Positions 16,817 to 25,739 of a stretch of DNA of 64,000 nucleotides are shown piece by piece. The notes under the pieces were generated by a model. The model ran no database searches. It was given only the letters and a program-made list of their open reading frames with translations, and was not told the DNA's origin. Both the position numbers and the translations under genes were made by a program. Within the stretch, counting starts at the first letter, position 1. Each line of letters starts with the position of its first letter. This DNA is from Acinetobacter sp. WCHA55. GTDB taxonomy: Bacteria; Pseudomonadota; Gammaproteobacteria; Pseudomonadales; Moraxellaceae. The stretch lies in NCBI RefSeq assembly GCF_002165305.2, contig NZ_CP032286.1, forward strand, positions 1,550,001 through 1,614,000, written 5' to 3'.

Positions 16817-18711
16817 GAAATGGCTGGCTGAGTATTTTCATCACACTATGTTTGTGTGTGCTTAGCTTTGCCAGTTTCGCACAAACTAACTTTACTGTTA
16901 GTCCAACCTGTAAAGTGAATATCGATAAAATTTCTGCAGTGAAAACAAGTTCTATTGATGTTGTTCCGAAGACGGGGTGGATCGAGGTCAAAAACCCTGA
17001 TGTGTGGACCAAGCGTTGGCCACACTATGATGGTGGCGTTTGGTACCATTTTAGTTGGCATTGGCGTTGTAAAGATAGTGATGAAATGAAGCAACCTTTA
17101 GCATTTTCTGTCGAAGGCATGAGTAGTGCGGGTGCTGTTTTTTTTAATCGAAACTTACTCTGGAAAGATAAGCATTTAGTTGAACCCCTATCAAAAAGTT
17201 GGAATACTCCGCGTTTTTGGATACTTCCTGTCGAGAGCTTAAAACAAAAAAACAATGACATTTGGGTTTATGTCGTTGGCAATAGCTATGAAAGTCCGGG
17301 GCTAGGTAATCTAGAATTTTCTGATATCACAACAGCATATGATAAACAACAAAAACGAATTTGGAACAAGAGAGCACTGTTTCAAGTTAACTTAGTTATT
17401 TCTACTACCTTAGGGTTGGTGTGTTTTGTCATTTGGTTTTTTAGACGCAATGAAACGACATTTTTATGGTTTTCTGTTAGCTGTTTGTTTTGGGTATTGT
17501 TTATTTGGAATGTCATCAATCGAGAAGTGTTTCCTTATCCAAACTCTTTGTGGGTCATGAAAACTAATCTGACTTTTTTTGTTTTATACAATGTTTGCTT
17601 TTGCATTTATCTGCTGCGTTTCGTAAGAACAAAGTTTGCTGAGTTAGAAAAAACCTTATTTTTAGTCGCTGCTGTGTGTATTGTTACCATCTTATTTATC
17701 CCGAGCTTGATGGTTAATATAGTAACTGCGGTGATTTTCTTATTGTGTATTGCGCTCTTTATCGCATCATTCTGTTTTGTGATTTATCGTGCTTATAAAA
17801 CGAAGCGCCCTGATTATATATTATTGGCTGTTTGTTTAAGTGTGATTCTTATTGTTATGCTTTACGATATTTCACTACTTTTTGATGGCCACATTAATGA
17901 CCATCAGCCCTTGTCACCGTATACCTCACCGGTGATTACATTTTTTATCGTGATTATTCTTGCGACGCGTTTAGATAGAAATATCAAAAAAATACAAAGA
18001 TTTAATACTGAGCTTGAGCAGAGGGTAAGCTTTGTGACCAGTAATTTGTCCTCTAGTTTATATGCACGACACCAATTAGAAATTGAAAATGTTCGTCTAC
18101 AGGAGCGTATTCATTTAGCACATGATTTGCACGATGGTTTGGGGGCATCTTTGGTTCGTTCCATGATTTTGGTGGATCAGAGCGCTAGTACCATGTCGAA
18201 TCAACAATTTTTATCCATCCTCAAATTGCTCCGAGATGACTTAAGACAAATTATTGATAGTGGTTCTTTAACCAATAACAAAACGCCAGATAATCCAGTG
18301 TTATGGATTGCACCAGTTCGACATCGTTTTAGTCAGATCATGGATGAGTTAGATATTGAAGCGACTTGGAGCATTCCTGAGGCATGGGAAATACAACCAA
18401 CAGCTCTACAATGTTTGACTTTAATTCGTGTGCTTGAAGAAAGTTTGACCAATATTATGAAGCACAGCCAAGCACGGCATATTGATGTAAAAATGTATTA
18501 TCCAAGTACAACTCACTTGGTCATGATTATTCAGGACGATGGTGTAGGCTTTAATGTGGAGTGCGTGCTTAATCACGGGATGGGCATTGGTATGCGCAGT
18601 ATGAAAATGCGTTTAGAAAAAATTGGTGCTGAGCTCAATATTGAGTCTGAAAAAGGTTGTACCAAAATTATTGCCAGTTTAAGGTTTGGTGAAGGAGAAA
18701 GTGCTGAGTAG
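16813..18711 (+). CDS. 7TM sensor histidine kinase (NarX/DesK-type catalytic core)
   Basis: A signal peptide (residues 1-24, ending ASFAQ) leads to a periplasmic domain of about 165 residues rich in Trp. Its layout is like the jelly-roll domains of 7TMR-DISM receptors. Seven membrane helices follow (about 190-395). The HisKA_3 box is HDLHDGLGASL with the phosphorylated His, and the ATPase domain has QDDGVGFN and GMGIGMRSMKMR. The start overlaps the regulator's stop by four bases. The periplasmic part would bind an unknown ligand, perhaps a carbohydrate-like one, since jelly-roll domains often do; this is inference. Confidence 0.92.
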   Translation: MRNGWLSIFITLCLCVLSFASFAQTNFTVSPTCKVNIDKISAVKTSSIDVVPKTGWIEVKNPDVWTKRWPHYDGGVWYHFSWHWRCKDSDEMKQPLAFSVEGMSSAGAVFFNRNLLWKDKHLVEPLSKSWNTPRFWILPVESLKQKNNDIWVYVVGNSYESPGLGNLEFSDITTAYDKQQKRIWNKRALFQVNLVISTTLGLVCFVIWFFRRNETTFLWFSVSCLFWVLFIWNVINREVFPYPNSLWVMKTNLTFFVLYNVCFCIYLLRFVRTKFAELEKTLFLVAAVCIVTILFIPSLMVNIVTAVIFLLCIALFIASFCFVIYRAYKTKRPDYILLAVCLSVILIVMLYDISLLFDGHINDHQPLSPYTSPVITFFIVIILATRLDRNIKKIQRFNTELEQRVSFVTSNLSSSLYARHQLEIENVRLQERIHLAHDLHDGLGASLVRSMILVDQSASTMSNQQFLSILKLLRDDLRQIIDSGSLTNNKTPDNPVLWIAPVRHRFSQIMDELDIEATWSIPEAWEIQPTALQCLTLIRVLEESLTNIMKHSQARHIDVKMYYPSTTHLVMIIQDDGVGFNVECVLNHGMGIGMRSMKMRLEKIGAELNIESEKGCTKIIASLRFGEGESAE

Positions 18712-18730
18712 ATTAGTTACCTCAGCACTT
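18699..18730 (+). terminator. Possible terminator hairpin over the kinase stop codon
   Basis: AAGTGCTGAG at 18699-18708 pairs exactly with CTCAGCACTT at 18721-18730 around a 12-base loop that contains the TAG stop. The tail GGTTTTCTT is a weak U-tract, so this may be only a 3'-end hairpin. Confidence 0.4.
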
Positions 18731-18737
18731 GGTTTTC

Positions 18738-19904
18738 TTAGGCCTCGTCGGGTGGGAGTAGCATTAAGATAGATTCATTCATTAGCATCGCAATGTCTTC
18801 TAGAATATCGGCATCATAGAGGCTTTCATCAAGTAACAGTGCTTCACCGTCTGCTAAGTTCTTAAGCAATGGTGCAAATTGCTCAGAAATACATAACCCT
18901 TCGCCATTGGCCCAAAATAGGAATTCATCTTCATCATGGGTATAAAGTAGGCGAGAAGCTGGTTCTAAGATCAGTTGATAGCCTTGATCTAAAATACCTT
19001 CTAGATCTCCCGTGCCAATTTCTTCAGCCTCAGGAATGTTTTCAGGGTACTTTGGCTCTGACATCAAGGTCATAATTGCATCTTCAAGTAAAGTTGAATT
19101 TTGCAACTGAGCTAGAATTTCTGACTTTAAATAATCTAATTCGTTTTGTGTTAATTGACCGATCGGGCTCTGTTGGTCACGGACAATATCGAGCAATGGA
19201 TTACGCAGTAGGGCGTTATCAGACAGTTTGTCGCCTACACGGTCTACCATGTCAGTGACGTTTGGCATACGGAAGCCAAAAGAGAAGGTCAGGCAGTCAT
19301 CTTCGGCTACACCATAATGAGCTAAACCTGGTGGTACATAAAGTAGATCACCTGGGGCTAATACTTCATCAAAATGTACGTCAATTTCAGGTAGTAACTT
19401 TAAAGGCTGGCCTGCAACAATCTCAGATTCAGCATCGCACATTTGCCCCAACTGCCAACGACGATGACCATAACCTTGAACTAAGAATACATCATAGAAG
19501 TCAAAATGTTTTCCGACAGAGCCGCCCTTAGGCGCATAAGACACCATGATATCATCACGGCGCCACTGTGGAATAAAAGGAAATTTTTTCCATAGTGCTG
19601 CTAAGTCAAAAGAGTAGTGGTCTACAGCTTGAACCAATAAAGTCCAGAGTTTTGGCATCTTTTGGAAATCAGCTTTTAACAGCGGTGAAGACTTGACCGA
19701 CCACTGATTTGGGTCACGGTCTTTTTGTTTGATGAGACGGGCTGTGACATCTTCATCCAAAGCCAGTTCCATGATATCGCTAGGTTCTAAAATATTGATA
19801 ATTTCAGGCAGTGCATTGCGGACCAATAATGGCTTTTTCTGCCAATATTCGGTAAGGAATTGTTCAGCTGTAATGCCGCCAAGAACATCAAGAGATTGAG
19901 ACAT
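18738..19904 (-). CDS. roxA: 50S ribosomal protein L16 arginine hydroxylase (JmjC/cupin oxygenase)
   Basis: The 388-residue protein matches the RoxA (YcfD) ribosomal oxygenase. The N-terminal part has WQKKPLLVRNA. The JmjC core has GGSVGKHFDFYDVF, with the H-x-D iron ligands, and VPPGLAHYGVAED, with the distal His. The enzyme uses Fe(II), oxygen and 2-oxoglutarate to hydroxylate an Arg of ribosomal protein L16. A C-terminal region of about 170 residues corresponds to the dimerisation and winged-helix parts of the family. The length is normal. It converges on the kinase gene. Confidence 0.92.
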   Translation of the reverse strand: MSQSLDVLGGITAEQFLTEYWQKKPLLVRNALPEIINILEPSDIMELALDEDVTARLIKQKDRDPNQWSVKSSPLLKADFQKMPKLWTLLVQAVDHYSFDLAALWKKFPFIPQWRRDDIMVSYAPKGGSVGKHFDFYDVFLVQGYGHRRWQLGQMCDAESEIVAGQPLKLLPEIDVHFDEVLAPGDLLYVPPGLAHYGVAEDDCLTFSFGFRMPNVTDMVDRVGDKLSDNALLRNPLLDIVRDQQSPIGQLTQNELDYLKSEILAQLQNSTLLEDAIMTLMSEPKYPENIPEAEEIGTGDLEGILDQGYQLILEPASRLLYTHDEDEFLFWANGEGLCISEQFAPLLKNLADGEALLLDESLYDADILEDIAMLMNESILMLLPPDEA

Positions 19905-20354
19905 GAAAATAGCCTAAGCAAATTTAAAACATATTGTGACTATTGTCGTATGATCGAAGGCCTATGTGCAAGTATCGTTAGATTTATTTAAATGTACTTG
20001 GCTGATTTAAATAAGTTGAGTTTTTCACAGTTGTTATCCTTGTTTGCGTTACAATTTTTTCAACATAATCAGTATAAAACATAGTGAAGAACATAACGTT
20101 AAGTAAAGAAGATGACGAGAAAATGGAAAATAAGATATTGAAATAATAAATAGAGAAAAGTTAGTCCAATAAGCAAAGAGTTATTCCCAAACGGTAGGAG
20201 ACTTATAAATTTTTAAGTCACTGTAATATATGGATATATGTTCAAACAAGCTGAAAGTCTTGTAGAAGTTCATTTGTTCTAAAAGAAAATGTGCTCTGGC
20301 TATTTGCTATAAAAATTGTTATTTGTCAAATATCTATTGAATTAGAGGGAAAGT
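19905..20354. other. Non-coding stretch upstream of roxA
   Basis: About 450 bases of AT-rich sequence with no convincing gene, RNA or repeat. It must hold the roxA promoter on the minus strand. The small membrane ORF follows at 20355. Confidence 0.5.
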
Positions 20355-20519
20355 GTGAGTAGCTTAGCCCTGAATAATATTGGTCTATTTTCATTTCTTA
20401 TTCTTTTTATGGTCTCTGGGCTATATCTTAGCCTATTAATTCGAATGCATTTCAAACGACACATTCAAGCTTATCTCATCGTAAGTTTGCCTAAAGAACA
20501 TTCAGCAATTGTCTATTAA
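20355..20519 (+). CDS. Small predicted membrane protein, 54 residues
   Basis: The ORF starts at GTG 20355 and ends at TAA 20519. GAGGG lies five bases upstream, a good ribosome binding site. The product has one strongly hydrophobic segment at residues about 11-29 (LFSFLILFMVSGLYLSLLI). A basic stretch RMHFKRH follows, which by the positive-inside rule puts the C-terminus in the cytoplasm. It lies alone on the plus strand between two minus-strand genes, in a gap that otherwise has no gene. I do not recognise a family. Chance ORFs of this size exist, so confidence rests on the binding site and the membrane pattern. Confidence 0.5.
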   Translation: MSSLALNNIGLFSFLILFMVSGLYLSLLIRMHFKRHIQAYLIVSLPKEHSAIVY

Positions 20520-20604
20520 TGATGTTGTCAAATTGAATATCAAAAACAGCAACATTTGCTGCTGTTCAGTTTATTGGAAATCAATTAAAAATACTGCTAT
20601 AGGA

Positions 20605-21198
20605 CTAAGGCACAAGCACTTTTAATTCGCGCAGAATATTGCATAACTGAATCATCGGCATACCCATAAGAGTAGTTTGATCTTGTCCTATCATTTGTTC
20701 AAATAAACTGATCCCTAGGCTTTCACATTTAAAACTACCAGCGCACATGAGTGGTTGCTCAAGTTCAATATAACGTTGAATTTCAGGCAGGCTAAGTTTA
20801 CGGAACTTAACTTTATAGTGTTCAACCAGACTATGTTCAAATCCAGTAGAATGCTGTTGAACACTCAAAGCGGTACTGAAGTAGACAATCTTGTCTGAAT
20901 TGGCTTGTAATTGTTTAATCGCCTTTTCAGCAGACAATGGTTTTCCAATAAAAATATCGGGCGCACCTTCACGCCATGCGACTTGGTCGGAACCAATCAC
21001 AATCGCATCTGGATGTTGTCTAGCAATTACATGCGCCTTTTCAAATGCCAAGCGTTTAGCCAAATCATCCGCATGACTTTCTCCACGAGGCGATTCGTCT
21101 ATATCAGGGACAATGCAACGGTAGTCTAAGCGTAAGCGATTCATCAAATCTTTACGAGTTTGACTGCTGGAGGCCAAGATAATTTCGGAAGTATTCAT
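20605..21198 (-). CDS. Maf-family nucleotide pyrophosphatase (YceF-like, m7GTP)
   Basis: The product has about 197 residues. It opens with IILASSSQTRKDLM, the Maf signature with SSS-x-x-R, and contains IVIGSDQVAW, the catalytic Asp region. The C-terminal GQDQTTLMGMPMI matches the YceF subgroup, which hydrolyses m7GTP and similar modified nucleotides, better than the dTTP/UTP subgroup. I use ATG 21198 because the core begins there. The frame stays open another 44 codons upstream, but those overlap the DUF2237 gene. The start overlaps that gene's stop as ATGA, so the two are coupled. Confidence 0.9.
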   Translation of the reverse strand: MNTSEIILASSSQTRKDLMNRLRLDYRCIVPDIDESPRGESHADDLAKRLAFEKAHVIARQHPDAIVIGSDQVAWREGAPDIFIGKPLSAEKAIKQLQANSDKIVYFSTALSVQQHSTGFEHSLVEHYKVKFRKLSLPEIQRYIELEQPLMCAGSFKCESLGISLFEQMIGQDQTTLMGMPMIQLCNILRELKVLVP

Positions 21199-21581
21199 TC
21201 GACTGCATATTCCATGAGCACATTCAGCGGTACGTAAGACAGTACGGCCTGATGGCAAGCTTGAACTTTGACTGGAGGAGCAAAACCTGCTTGATAAGCT
21301 TCTACCCAACGAGTCACACAGATACACCAAAAATCTCCCGGTTGTAGTCCTGGAAAGTTAACTTCAGGCACAGGGGTAATGAGGTCATTACCCACTTGTT
21401 GAGAAAAATTTAAAAACTCAGAGGTCATTTCAACACAGATGGTGTGTTGTCCCAAATCTGAGGGTGCTGTATGACAAAAACCATTACGGAAATAACCAGT
21501 AATTGGGGAGTAACAGCAGCTCGCTAAAGGTTCACCCAAAACGTTTAAACGGTTCAGATTTGGATCAGGATGAATAGACAT
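21195..21581 (-). CDS. DUF2237 family protein
   Basis: The 128-residue protein matches the DUF2237 family throughout: NVLGEPL at the start, then [44 protein letters not shown] and the ending NVLMEYAV. The family is widespread in bacteria but has no assigned function. Conserved Cys, His and Trp residues are seen. The stop overlaps the Maf start by four bases, so both are made together. Confidence 0.88.
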   Translation of the reverse strand: MSIHPDPNLNRLNVLGEPLASCCYSPITGYFRNGFCHTAPSDLGQHTICVEMTSEFLNFSQQVGNDLITPVPEVNFPGLQPGDFWCICVTRWVEAYQAGFAPPVKVQACHQAVLSYVPLNVLMEYAVE

Positions 21582-21720
21582 AAATGATAAATCGAGTGAG
21601 ACTTTTCACTATGATAGCAAAACTTTGCCTTTCGTTTGCTTTTCTGCAAAAGAAGCTAACCTTTTTCTGCATAATCATTTAAAATCGACGCGATTTTTAT
21701 ATATAGAAAGAGAGCTCTAC

Positions 21721-22911
21721 ATGAATTTTCAGCGTATGACTGACCTCGATTTAACAGGTAAACGTGTTCTTATTCGCGAAGATTTAAACGTTCCTGTTAA
21801 AAATGGTGTGATTACAAGTGATGCGCGTTTACGTGCCGCTTTACCAACAATTAAAGCAGCGTTAGCACAAGGCGCAGCCGTAATGGTTTACTCTCACCTT
21901 GGTCGTCCTGTTGAAGGTGAGCCAAAACAAGAACAATCATTAGCACCTGTTGCTGCATATTTGACTGAAGCATTGGGTCAAGACGTTCAATTAGTGACGG
22001 ACTATCTCGATGGAGTTGACGTTACAGCAGGTCAAGTGGTACTCCTTGAAAACTGCCGTTTTAACGCAGGTGAAAAGAAAAACAACCCAGAACTTGCAGC
22101 AAAATATGCGGCGCTTTGTGATGTATTTGTAATGGATGCATTTGGTACAGCGCACCGTGCAGAAGCATCAACTGAAGGTGTAGCACGTTTAGCAAAAGTT
22201 GCAGCAGCAGGTCCACTCCTTGCAGCTGAACTTGATGCTTTAGGTCGCGCATTACAAACACCTGAAAAGCCAATGGTTGCGATTGTTGCGGGTTCTAAAG
22301 TATCGACTAAGTTGGATGTGTTGACATCACTTTCTGATATTTGCGATCAGTTGATTGTGGGTGGCGGGATTGCTAATACATTCTTGGCAGCAGCAGGCTT
22401 CAATGTTGGTAAATCATTGTGTGAAAATGATTTGATTGACACCGCAAAAGCAATTGCTGCAAAAGTTTCTGTACCGCTTCCAACGGATGTTGTCGTGTCG
22501 GATGCTTCTGAAATTGATTTTGCAGACTTCTTAGGCTCATTGGCTGCGGCAAAAGCTGTCGTGAAAAAAGTTGAAGATGTGAATGACAATGACATGATTT
22601 TGGATGTAGGCCCAGAAACAGCAAAAGCATTTGCTGACATTCTAAAAACGTCAAAAACGATTCTGTGGAATGGTCCAGTGGGCGTATTTGAAGTTGATCA
22701 ATTTGGCGAAGGCACTAAAACATTGTCTTTAGCGATTGCAGAGTCGGCTGGCTTCTCGATTGCGGGTGGCGGTGACACTTTAGCTGCGATTGATAAATAC
22801 GAAGTTGCAGACAAAATTGGTTATATCTCAACTGGCGGTGGTGCTTTCCTTGAGTTTGTCGAAGGCAAAACACTTCCAGCAGTTGCAGCGCTGATTGAGC
22901 GTGCACAATAA
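21721..22911 (+). CDS. pgk: Phosphoglycerate kinase
   Basis: The 396-residue enzyme transfers phosphate between 1,3-bisphosphoglycerate and ADP in glycolysis and gluconeogenesis. It shows [29 protein letters not shown], the hinge region [10 protein letters not shown], and the C-terminal [15 protein letters not shown] lies upstream of ATG 21721; the frame stays open farther upstream, but the conserved protein begins here. A terminator follows, and fba lies 546 bases downstream with a lipoprotein gene between. Confidence 0.97.
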   Translation: MNFQRMTDLDLTGKRVLIREDLNVPVKNGVITSDARLRAALPTIKAALAQGAAVMVYSHLGRPVEGEPKQEQSLAPVAAYLTEALGQDVQLVTDYLDGVDVTAGQVVLLENCRFNAGEKKNNPELAAKYAALCDVFVMDAFGTAHRAEASTEGVARLAKVAAAGPLLAAELDALGRALQTPEKPMVAIVAGSKVSTKLDVLTSLSDICDQLIVGGGIANTFLAAAGFNVGKSLCENDLIDTAKAIAAKVSVPLPTDVVVSDASEIDFADFLGSLAAAKAVVKKVEDVNDNDMILDVGPETAKAFADILKTSKTILWNGPVGVFEVDQFGEGTKTLSLAIAESAGFSIAGGGDTLAAIDKYEVADKIGYISTGGGAFLEFVEGKTLPAVAALIERAQ

Positions 22912-22934
22912 TTATTGTGTGCTCATGTTGTTGT

Positions 22935-22967
22935 AAAAAGGTTGACTTCGGTCAACCTTTTTTTATG
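22935..22967 (+). terminator. Terminator after pgk with UUCG loop
   Basis: AAAAAGGTTGAC at 22935-22946 pairs exactly with GTCAACCTTTTT around the stable tetraloop TTCG (22947-22950). A T run continues to about 22964. Confidence 0.92.
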
Positions 22968-23060
22968 AGCTTAACAAATCTATTCATCATTCAGTCATGA
23001 AAATGAAATAATGCTGAAATAAAATACAGGGCATTAAATCATCTGTTCTAGGAAAACATT

Positions 23061-23336
23061 ATGAATTTAAAAATGACCCTTGCTGCACTTTTGTTAGCAC
23101 CATTGGCACTGACTGCTTGTAAGAAAAACGAAGCACCAGAGCAAACTGCTGCAGCATCTGAAACAGCGGCAGTTGAAGAAGCTGTAACGGCTGAACAACA
23201 AGCGGCAATTGATGCGATTGATCAGCCAGAGTTAGATGATAAGAACAAAGATATACCTGCGGATGTTGCAAATGCACCAGCAGATGCTGCAACGGCGGAT
23301 CCTGCGGTAGAGGCTTCGGCGGCTACAGCACACTAA
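23061..23336 (+). CDS. Small alanine-rich lipoprotein
   Basis: A 91-residue protein with a lipoprotein signal and lipobox LALTAC (Cys20), followed by KKNEAPEQ. The mature part is low in complexity: Ala, Glu, Asp and Pro, with no large hydrophobic blocks. It is likely a disordered acidic tail on a membrane anchor. The residue after the lipid Cys is Lys, so the Asp+2 inner-membrane retention signal is absent and outer-membrane sorting is expected. It sits between pgk and fba and is followed by its own terminator. Function is unknown. Confidence 0.75.
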   Translation: MNLKMTLAALLLAPLALTACKKNEAPEQTAAASETAAVEEAVTAEQQAAIDAIDQPELDDKNKDIPADVANAPADAATADPAVEASAATAH

Positions 23337-23359
23337 ATACACGCGAATTTCGTAAAAAG

Positions 23360-23386
23360 TCCCTGCAATTGCGGGGATTTTTTTTA
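23360..23386 (+). terminator. Terminator after the small lipoprotein gene
   Basis: TCCCTGC at 23360-23366 pairs with GCGGGGA at 23371-23377 (one G-T pair) around AATT. Eight T residues follow at once. Confidence 0.88.
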
Positions 23387-23457
23387 AATAGTGTTATTTG
23401 TTGCTGAATTGAAACCTTTGAGCATGTAGAATATGTCGCATCAACTGGGAGGACATT

Positions 23458-24495
23458 ATGGCTCTTATTTCATTGCGCCAGCTCTTGGATCACGCCGGCG
23501 AACATGCTTACGGCGTACCAGCATTCAACGTAAACAACTTAGAACAAATGCGCGCAATCATGCTTGCAGCAGATGCGACAAATTCACCTGTTATCGTACA
23601 AGCATCAGCGGGTGCGCGTAAATATGCAGGTGCTCCATTCTTACGTCATCTTATTTTGGCTGCAATTGAAGAATGGCCACACATTCCAGTGGTAATGCAC
23701 CAAGACCATGGTACAGATCCAGACGTTTGCCAACGTTCAATTCAATTGGGCTTCTCATCAGTGATGATGGATGGTTCATTGGGTGCAGACGGTAAAACAC
23801 CAACATCTTATGAATATAATGTTGATGTAACACGTCGTACAGTACAAATGGCGCATGCATGCGGTGTTTCAGTTGAAGGTGAAATCGGTTGTTTAGGTAG
23901 CCTTGAAACAGGTATGGCGGGTGAAGAAGATGGTGTAGGCGCTGAAGGTGTCCTTGATCATTCTCAACTTTTAACTTCGGTTGAAGAAGCACGTCAGTTC
24001 GTTGCAGATACCAATGTCGATGCACTTGCGATTGCAGTCGGTACTTCACATGGTGCTTATAAGTTTACACGTCCACCTACAGGCGATATTTTGGCGATTG
24101 ACCGCATTAAAGAAATTCATGCGGCGCTTCCAAATACCCACCTTGTTATGCACGGTTCAAGCTCTGTTCCTCAAGAATGGTTAGCGATCATTAACCAGTA
24201 TGGCGGTGACATCAAAGAAACCTATGGTGTTCCTGTTGAGCAATTGGTTGAAGCAATCAAGCATGGTGTGCGTAAAATCAATATTGATACAGACTTGCGT
24301 TTAGCTTCTACTGGTGCAATGCGTCGTATGATGGCTGAACAACCAAGCGAATTCGATCCACGTAAATTCTTTGCAAAAACTGTAGATGCAATGAAACAAA
24401 TCTGTATTGATCGTTACGAAGCATTTGGTACTGCGGGCAATGCAGACAAAATTCGTCCAATTTCTTTAGAGAAAATGGTTGATCGTTATAAATAA
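23458..24495 (+). CDS. fba: Fructose-bisphosphate aldolase, class II
   Basis: The 345-residue protein is a zinc-dependent aldolase of the type found in Calvin-cycle-type operons and in many gammaproteobacteria. It has [10 protein letters not shown] at the start, the metal motif MHQDHGTD with the first His and catalytic Asp, [21 protein letters not shown] with a zinc His, HGSSSVP, and INIDTDLR. It splits fructose 1,6-bisphosphate and, running backward, serves gluconeogenesis. GGGAGG lies seven bases before the start. Its placement near pgk fits a glycolysis cluster, though terminators separate the units. Confidence 0.96.
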   Translation: MALISLRQLLDHAGEHAYGVPAFNVNNLEQMRAIMLAADATNSPVIVQASAGARKYAGAPFLRHLILAAIEEWPHIPVVMHQDHGTDPDVCQRSIQLGFSSVMMDGSLGADGKTPTSYEYNVDVTRRTVQMAHACGVSVEGEIGCLGSLETGMAGEEDGVGAEGVLDHSQLLTSVEEARQFVADTNVDALAIAVGTSHGAYKFTRPPTGDILAIDRIKEIHAALPNTHLVMHGSSSVPQEWLAIINQYGGDIKETYGVPVEQLVEAIKHGVRKINIDTDLRLASTGAMRRMMAEQPSEFDPRKFFAKTVDAMKQICIDRYEAFGTAGNADKIRPISLEKMVDRYK

Positions 24496-24519
24496 TTCTT
24501 TTTGAATCATTTATATTGG

Positions 24520-24547
24520 AAAAGCCCACTTTGACGTGGGCTTTTCT
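24520..24547 (+). terminator. Terminator after fba
   Basis: AAAAGCCCAC at 24520-24529 pairs exactly with GTGGGCTTTT at 24536-24545 around TTTGAC. Confidence 0.85.
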
Positions 24548-24588
24548 ATGTGTGTCTATATTCAAGGCGACCATAATAAGAGTGTGCT

Positions 24589-25446
24589 ATGGAACTGATA
24601 TTTGCTGCGGCCTGTTGTAGTGTGGTGGTCTCCATTCTTTTAAAATGGGGTAAAAACAAAGGTTTTGATCCAATCCAGATGATCAGTTGGAATTATGCTT
24701 CAGCCAGTTTACTGTGCTATTTCTGGTTTAAGCCTGATCTAAGCCACGTTTCTATTTCCAATACTCCATGGTGGCTAATTGTAGCGCTTGGTGTCTTGTT
24801 GCCAAGTGTATTTTTATTTTTAGCCAAGTCTTTGCAATATGCAGGTATTGTCAAAACAGAAGTTGCACAGCGTTTGTCGGTAATTTTATCTTTATTGGCG
24901 GCTTATTTTATTTTTCAAGAACAGTTTAATCAGCTCAAAATTGTCGGGGTAATCTTGGGGCTTACCGCCGTGATGTGCATTTTATTTACCAATACCTCCG
25001 GTGGTGGAGAAGGTCAAAAACAGGCTGTGTGGTATTTAGCGCTAGTCTGGTTTGGTTATGCGCTGATTGATGTCTTGCTCAAATATACAACAGGGTTGGG
25101 TGTTCAGTTTTCCGTTGCCTTAAACCTGATGTTCATTTGTGCGTTTTTATTGTCAGTTGGTTATGTTGCCGTGACCACGAAAAATGTCGGATTAACTAAA
25201 AACGTTGTGGCAGGTTTATGTCTTGGCGTGTTGAACTTTGCCAATATCGCACTGTATGTCAAAGCTCATTTGCTATTCAAGGACAGTCCAGCAGTGGTCT
25301 TTGCGGGTATGAATATTATGGTGGTGCTGTTAGGCGTATTCAGCGGGCTGCTTTTCTTTAAAGAAAAGCTGAGGCCCGCAACAGCGATTGGACTTGTATT
25401 GGGTATCACAAGTGTGGCTTGTTTAGCTTACGCAATGTCTGTTTAA
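24589..25446 (+). CDS. EamA/DMT-family transporter
   Basis: The 285-residue protein is almost wholly hydrophobic, with about ten membrane helices in two similar halves, the layout of EamA (drug/metabolite) transporters. Residues such as WNYASASLLCYF in the first half and FSGLLFFKEKLRPATAIGL at the end fit the family; FKEKL is the common loop before the last helix. The substrate is unknown; relatives export amino acids or other metabolites. Its last 41 coding bases overlap the end of the convergent zinc-ribbon gene. Confidence 0.85.
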   Translation: MELIFAAACCSVVVSILLKWGKNKGFDPIQMISWNYASASLLCYFWFKPDLSHVSISNTPWWLIVALGVLLPSVFLFLAKSLQYAGIVKTEVAQRLSVILSLLAAYFIFQEQFNQLKIVGVILGLTAVMCILFTNTSGGGEGQKQAVWYLALVWFGYALIDVLLKYTTGLGVQFSVALNLMFICAFLLSVGYVAVTTKNVGLTKNVVAGLCLGVLNFANIALYVKAHLLFKDSPAVVFAGMNIMVVLLGVFSGLLFFKEKLRPATAIGLVLGITSVACLAYAMSV

Positions 25447-25639
25447 AATAGTTCTGAACAAAGAAAAAAGGGTGCTTGACCAGATCTTCAATTACTGCAA
25501 TTCCTAATAACAGCCCTGGTTGCTCACAACTAGGGCAATCGGGATAGTGAGGGCGCATGAGATGTTGATACTGACCTAAATAGATTTTATTGCAATGTGC
25601 GCATTCAAACTTCATCGGTATATTGGGCTTAACAGACAT
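25406..25639 (-). CDS. Small zinc-ribbon protein
   Basis: The 77-residue product has two Cys pairs, ECAHCNKI and DCPSCEQP, about 22 residues apart, which would hold one zinc ion. The C-terminal part is helical with aromatic residues. ATG 25639 has GAGG six bases upstream; an earlier in-frame ATG at 25681 lacks one. The 3' end overlaps the EamA gene on the other strand by 41 bases. The overlap is unusual, but the ribosome binding site and the Cys pattern argue for a real gene. Function is unknown. Confidence 0.72.
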   Translation of the reverse strand: MSVKPNIPMKFECAHCNKIYLGQYQHLMRPHYPDCPSCEQPGLLLGIAVIEDLVKHPFFFVQNYFKQTLRKLNKPHL

Positions 25640-25700
25640 CAGCAACCTCACTATTTTTGTTTTGATATTGAATATGCTCAAGCAATTTTCAAGCCCAAAA

Positions 25701-25730
25701 TATAAAAGGGACTGAAGTCCCTTTTATATA
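25701..25730. terminator. Terminator hairpin between zinc-ribbon and nitroreductase genes
   Basis: TATAAAAGGGACT at 25701-25713 pairs exactly with AGTCCCTTTTATA at 25716-25728, leaving a TGAA-type tetraloop. A and T runs on both sides allow use in either direction; the main client is the minus-strand nitroreductase, whose stop lies ten bases away. Confidence 0.82.
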
Positions 25731-25739
25731 CAAACAGCA

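Noticed and set aside
20545..20567. CAGCAA/TTGCTG hairpin after the 54-residue ORF as a terminator
   Set aside because: Short stem and no T run on either strand.
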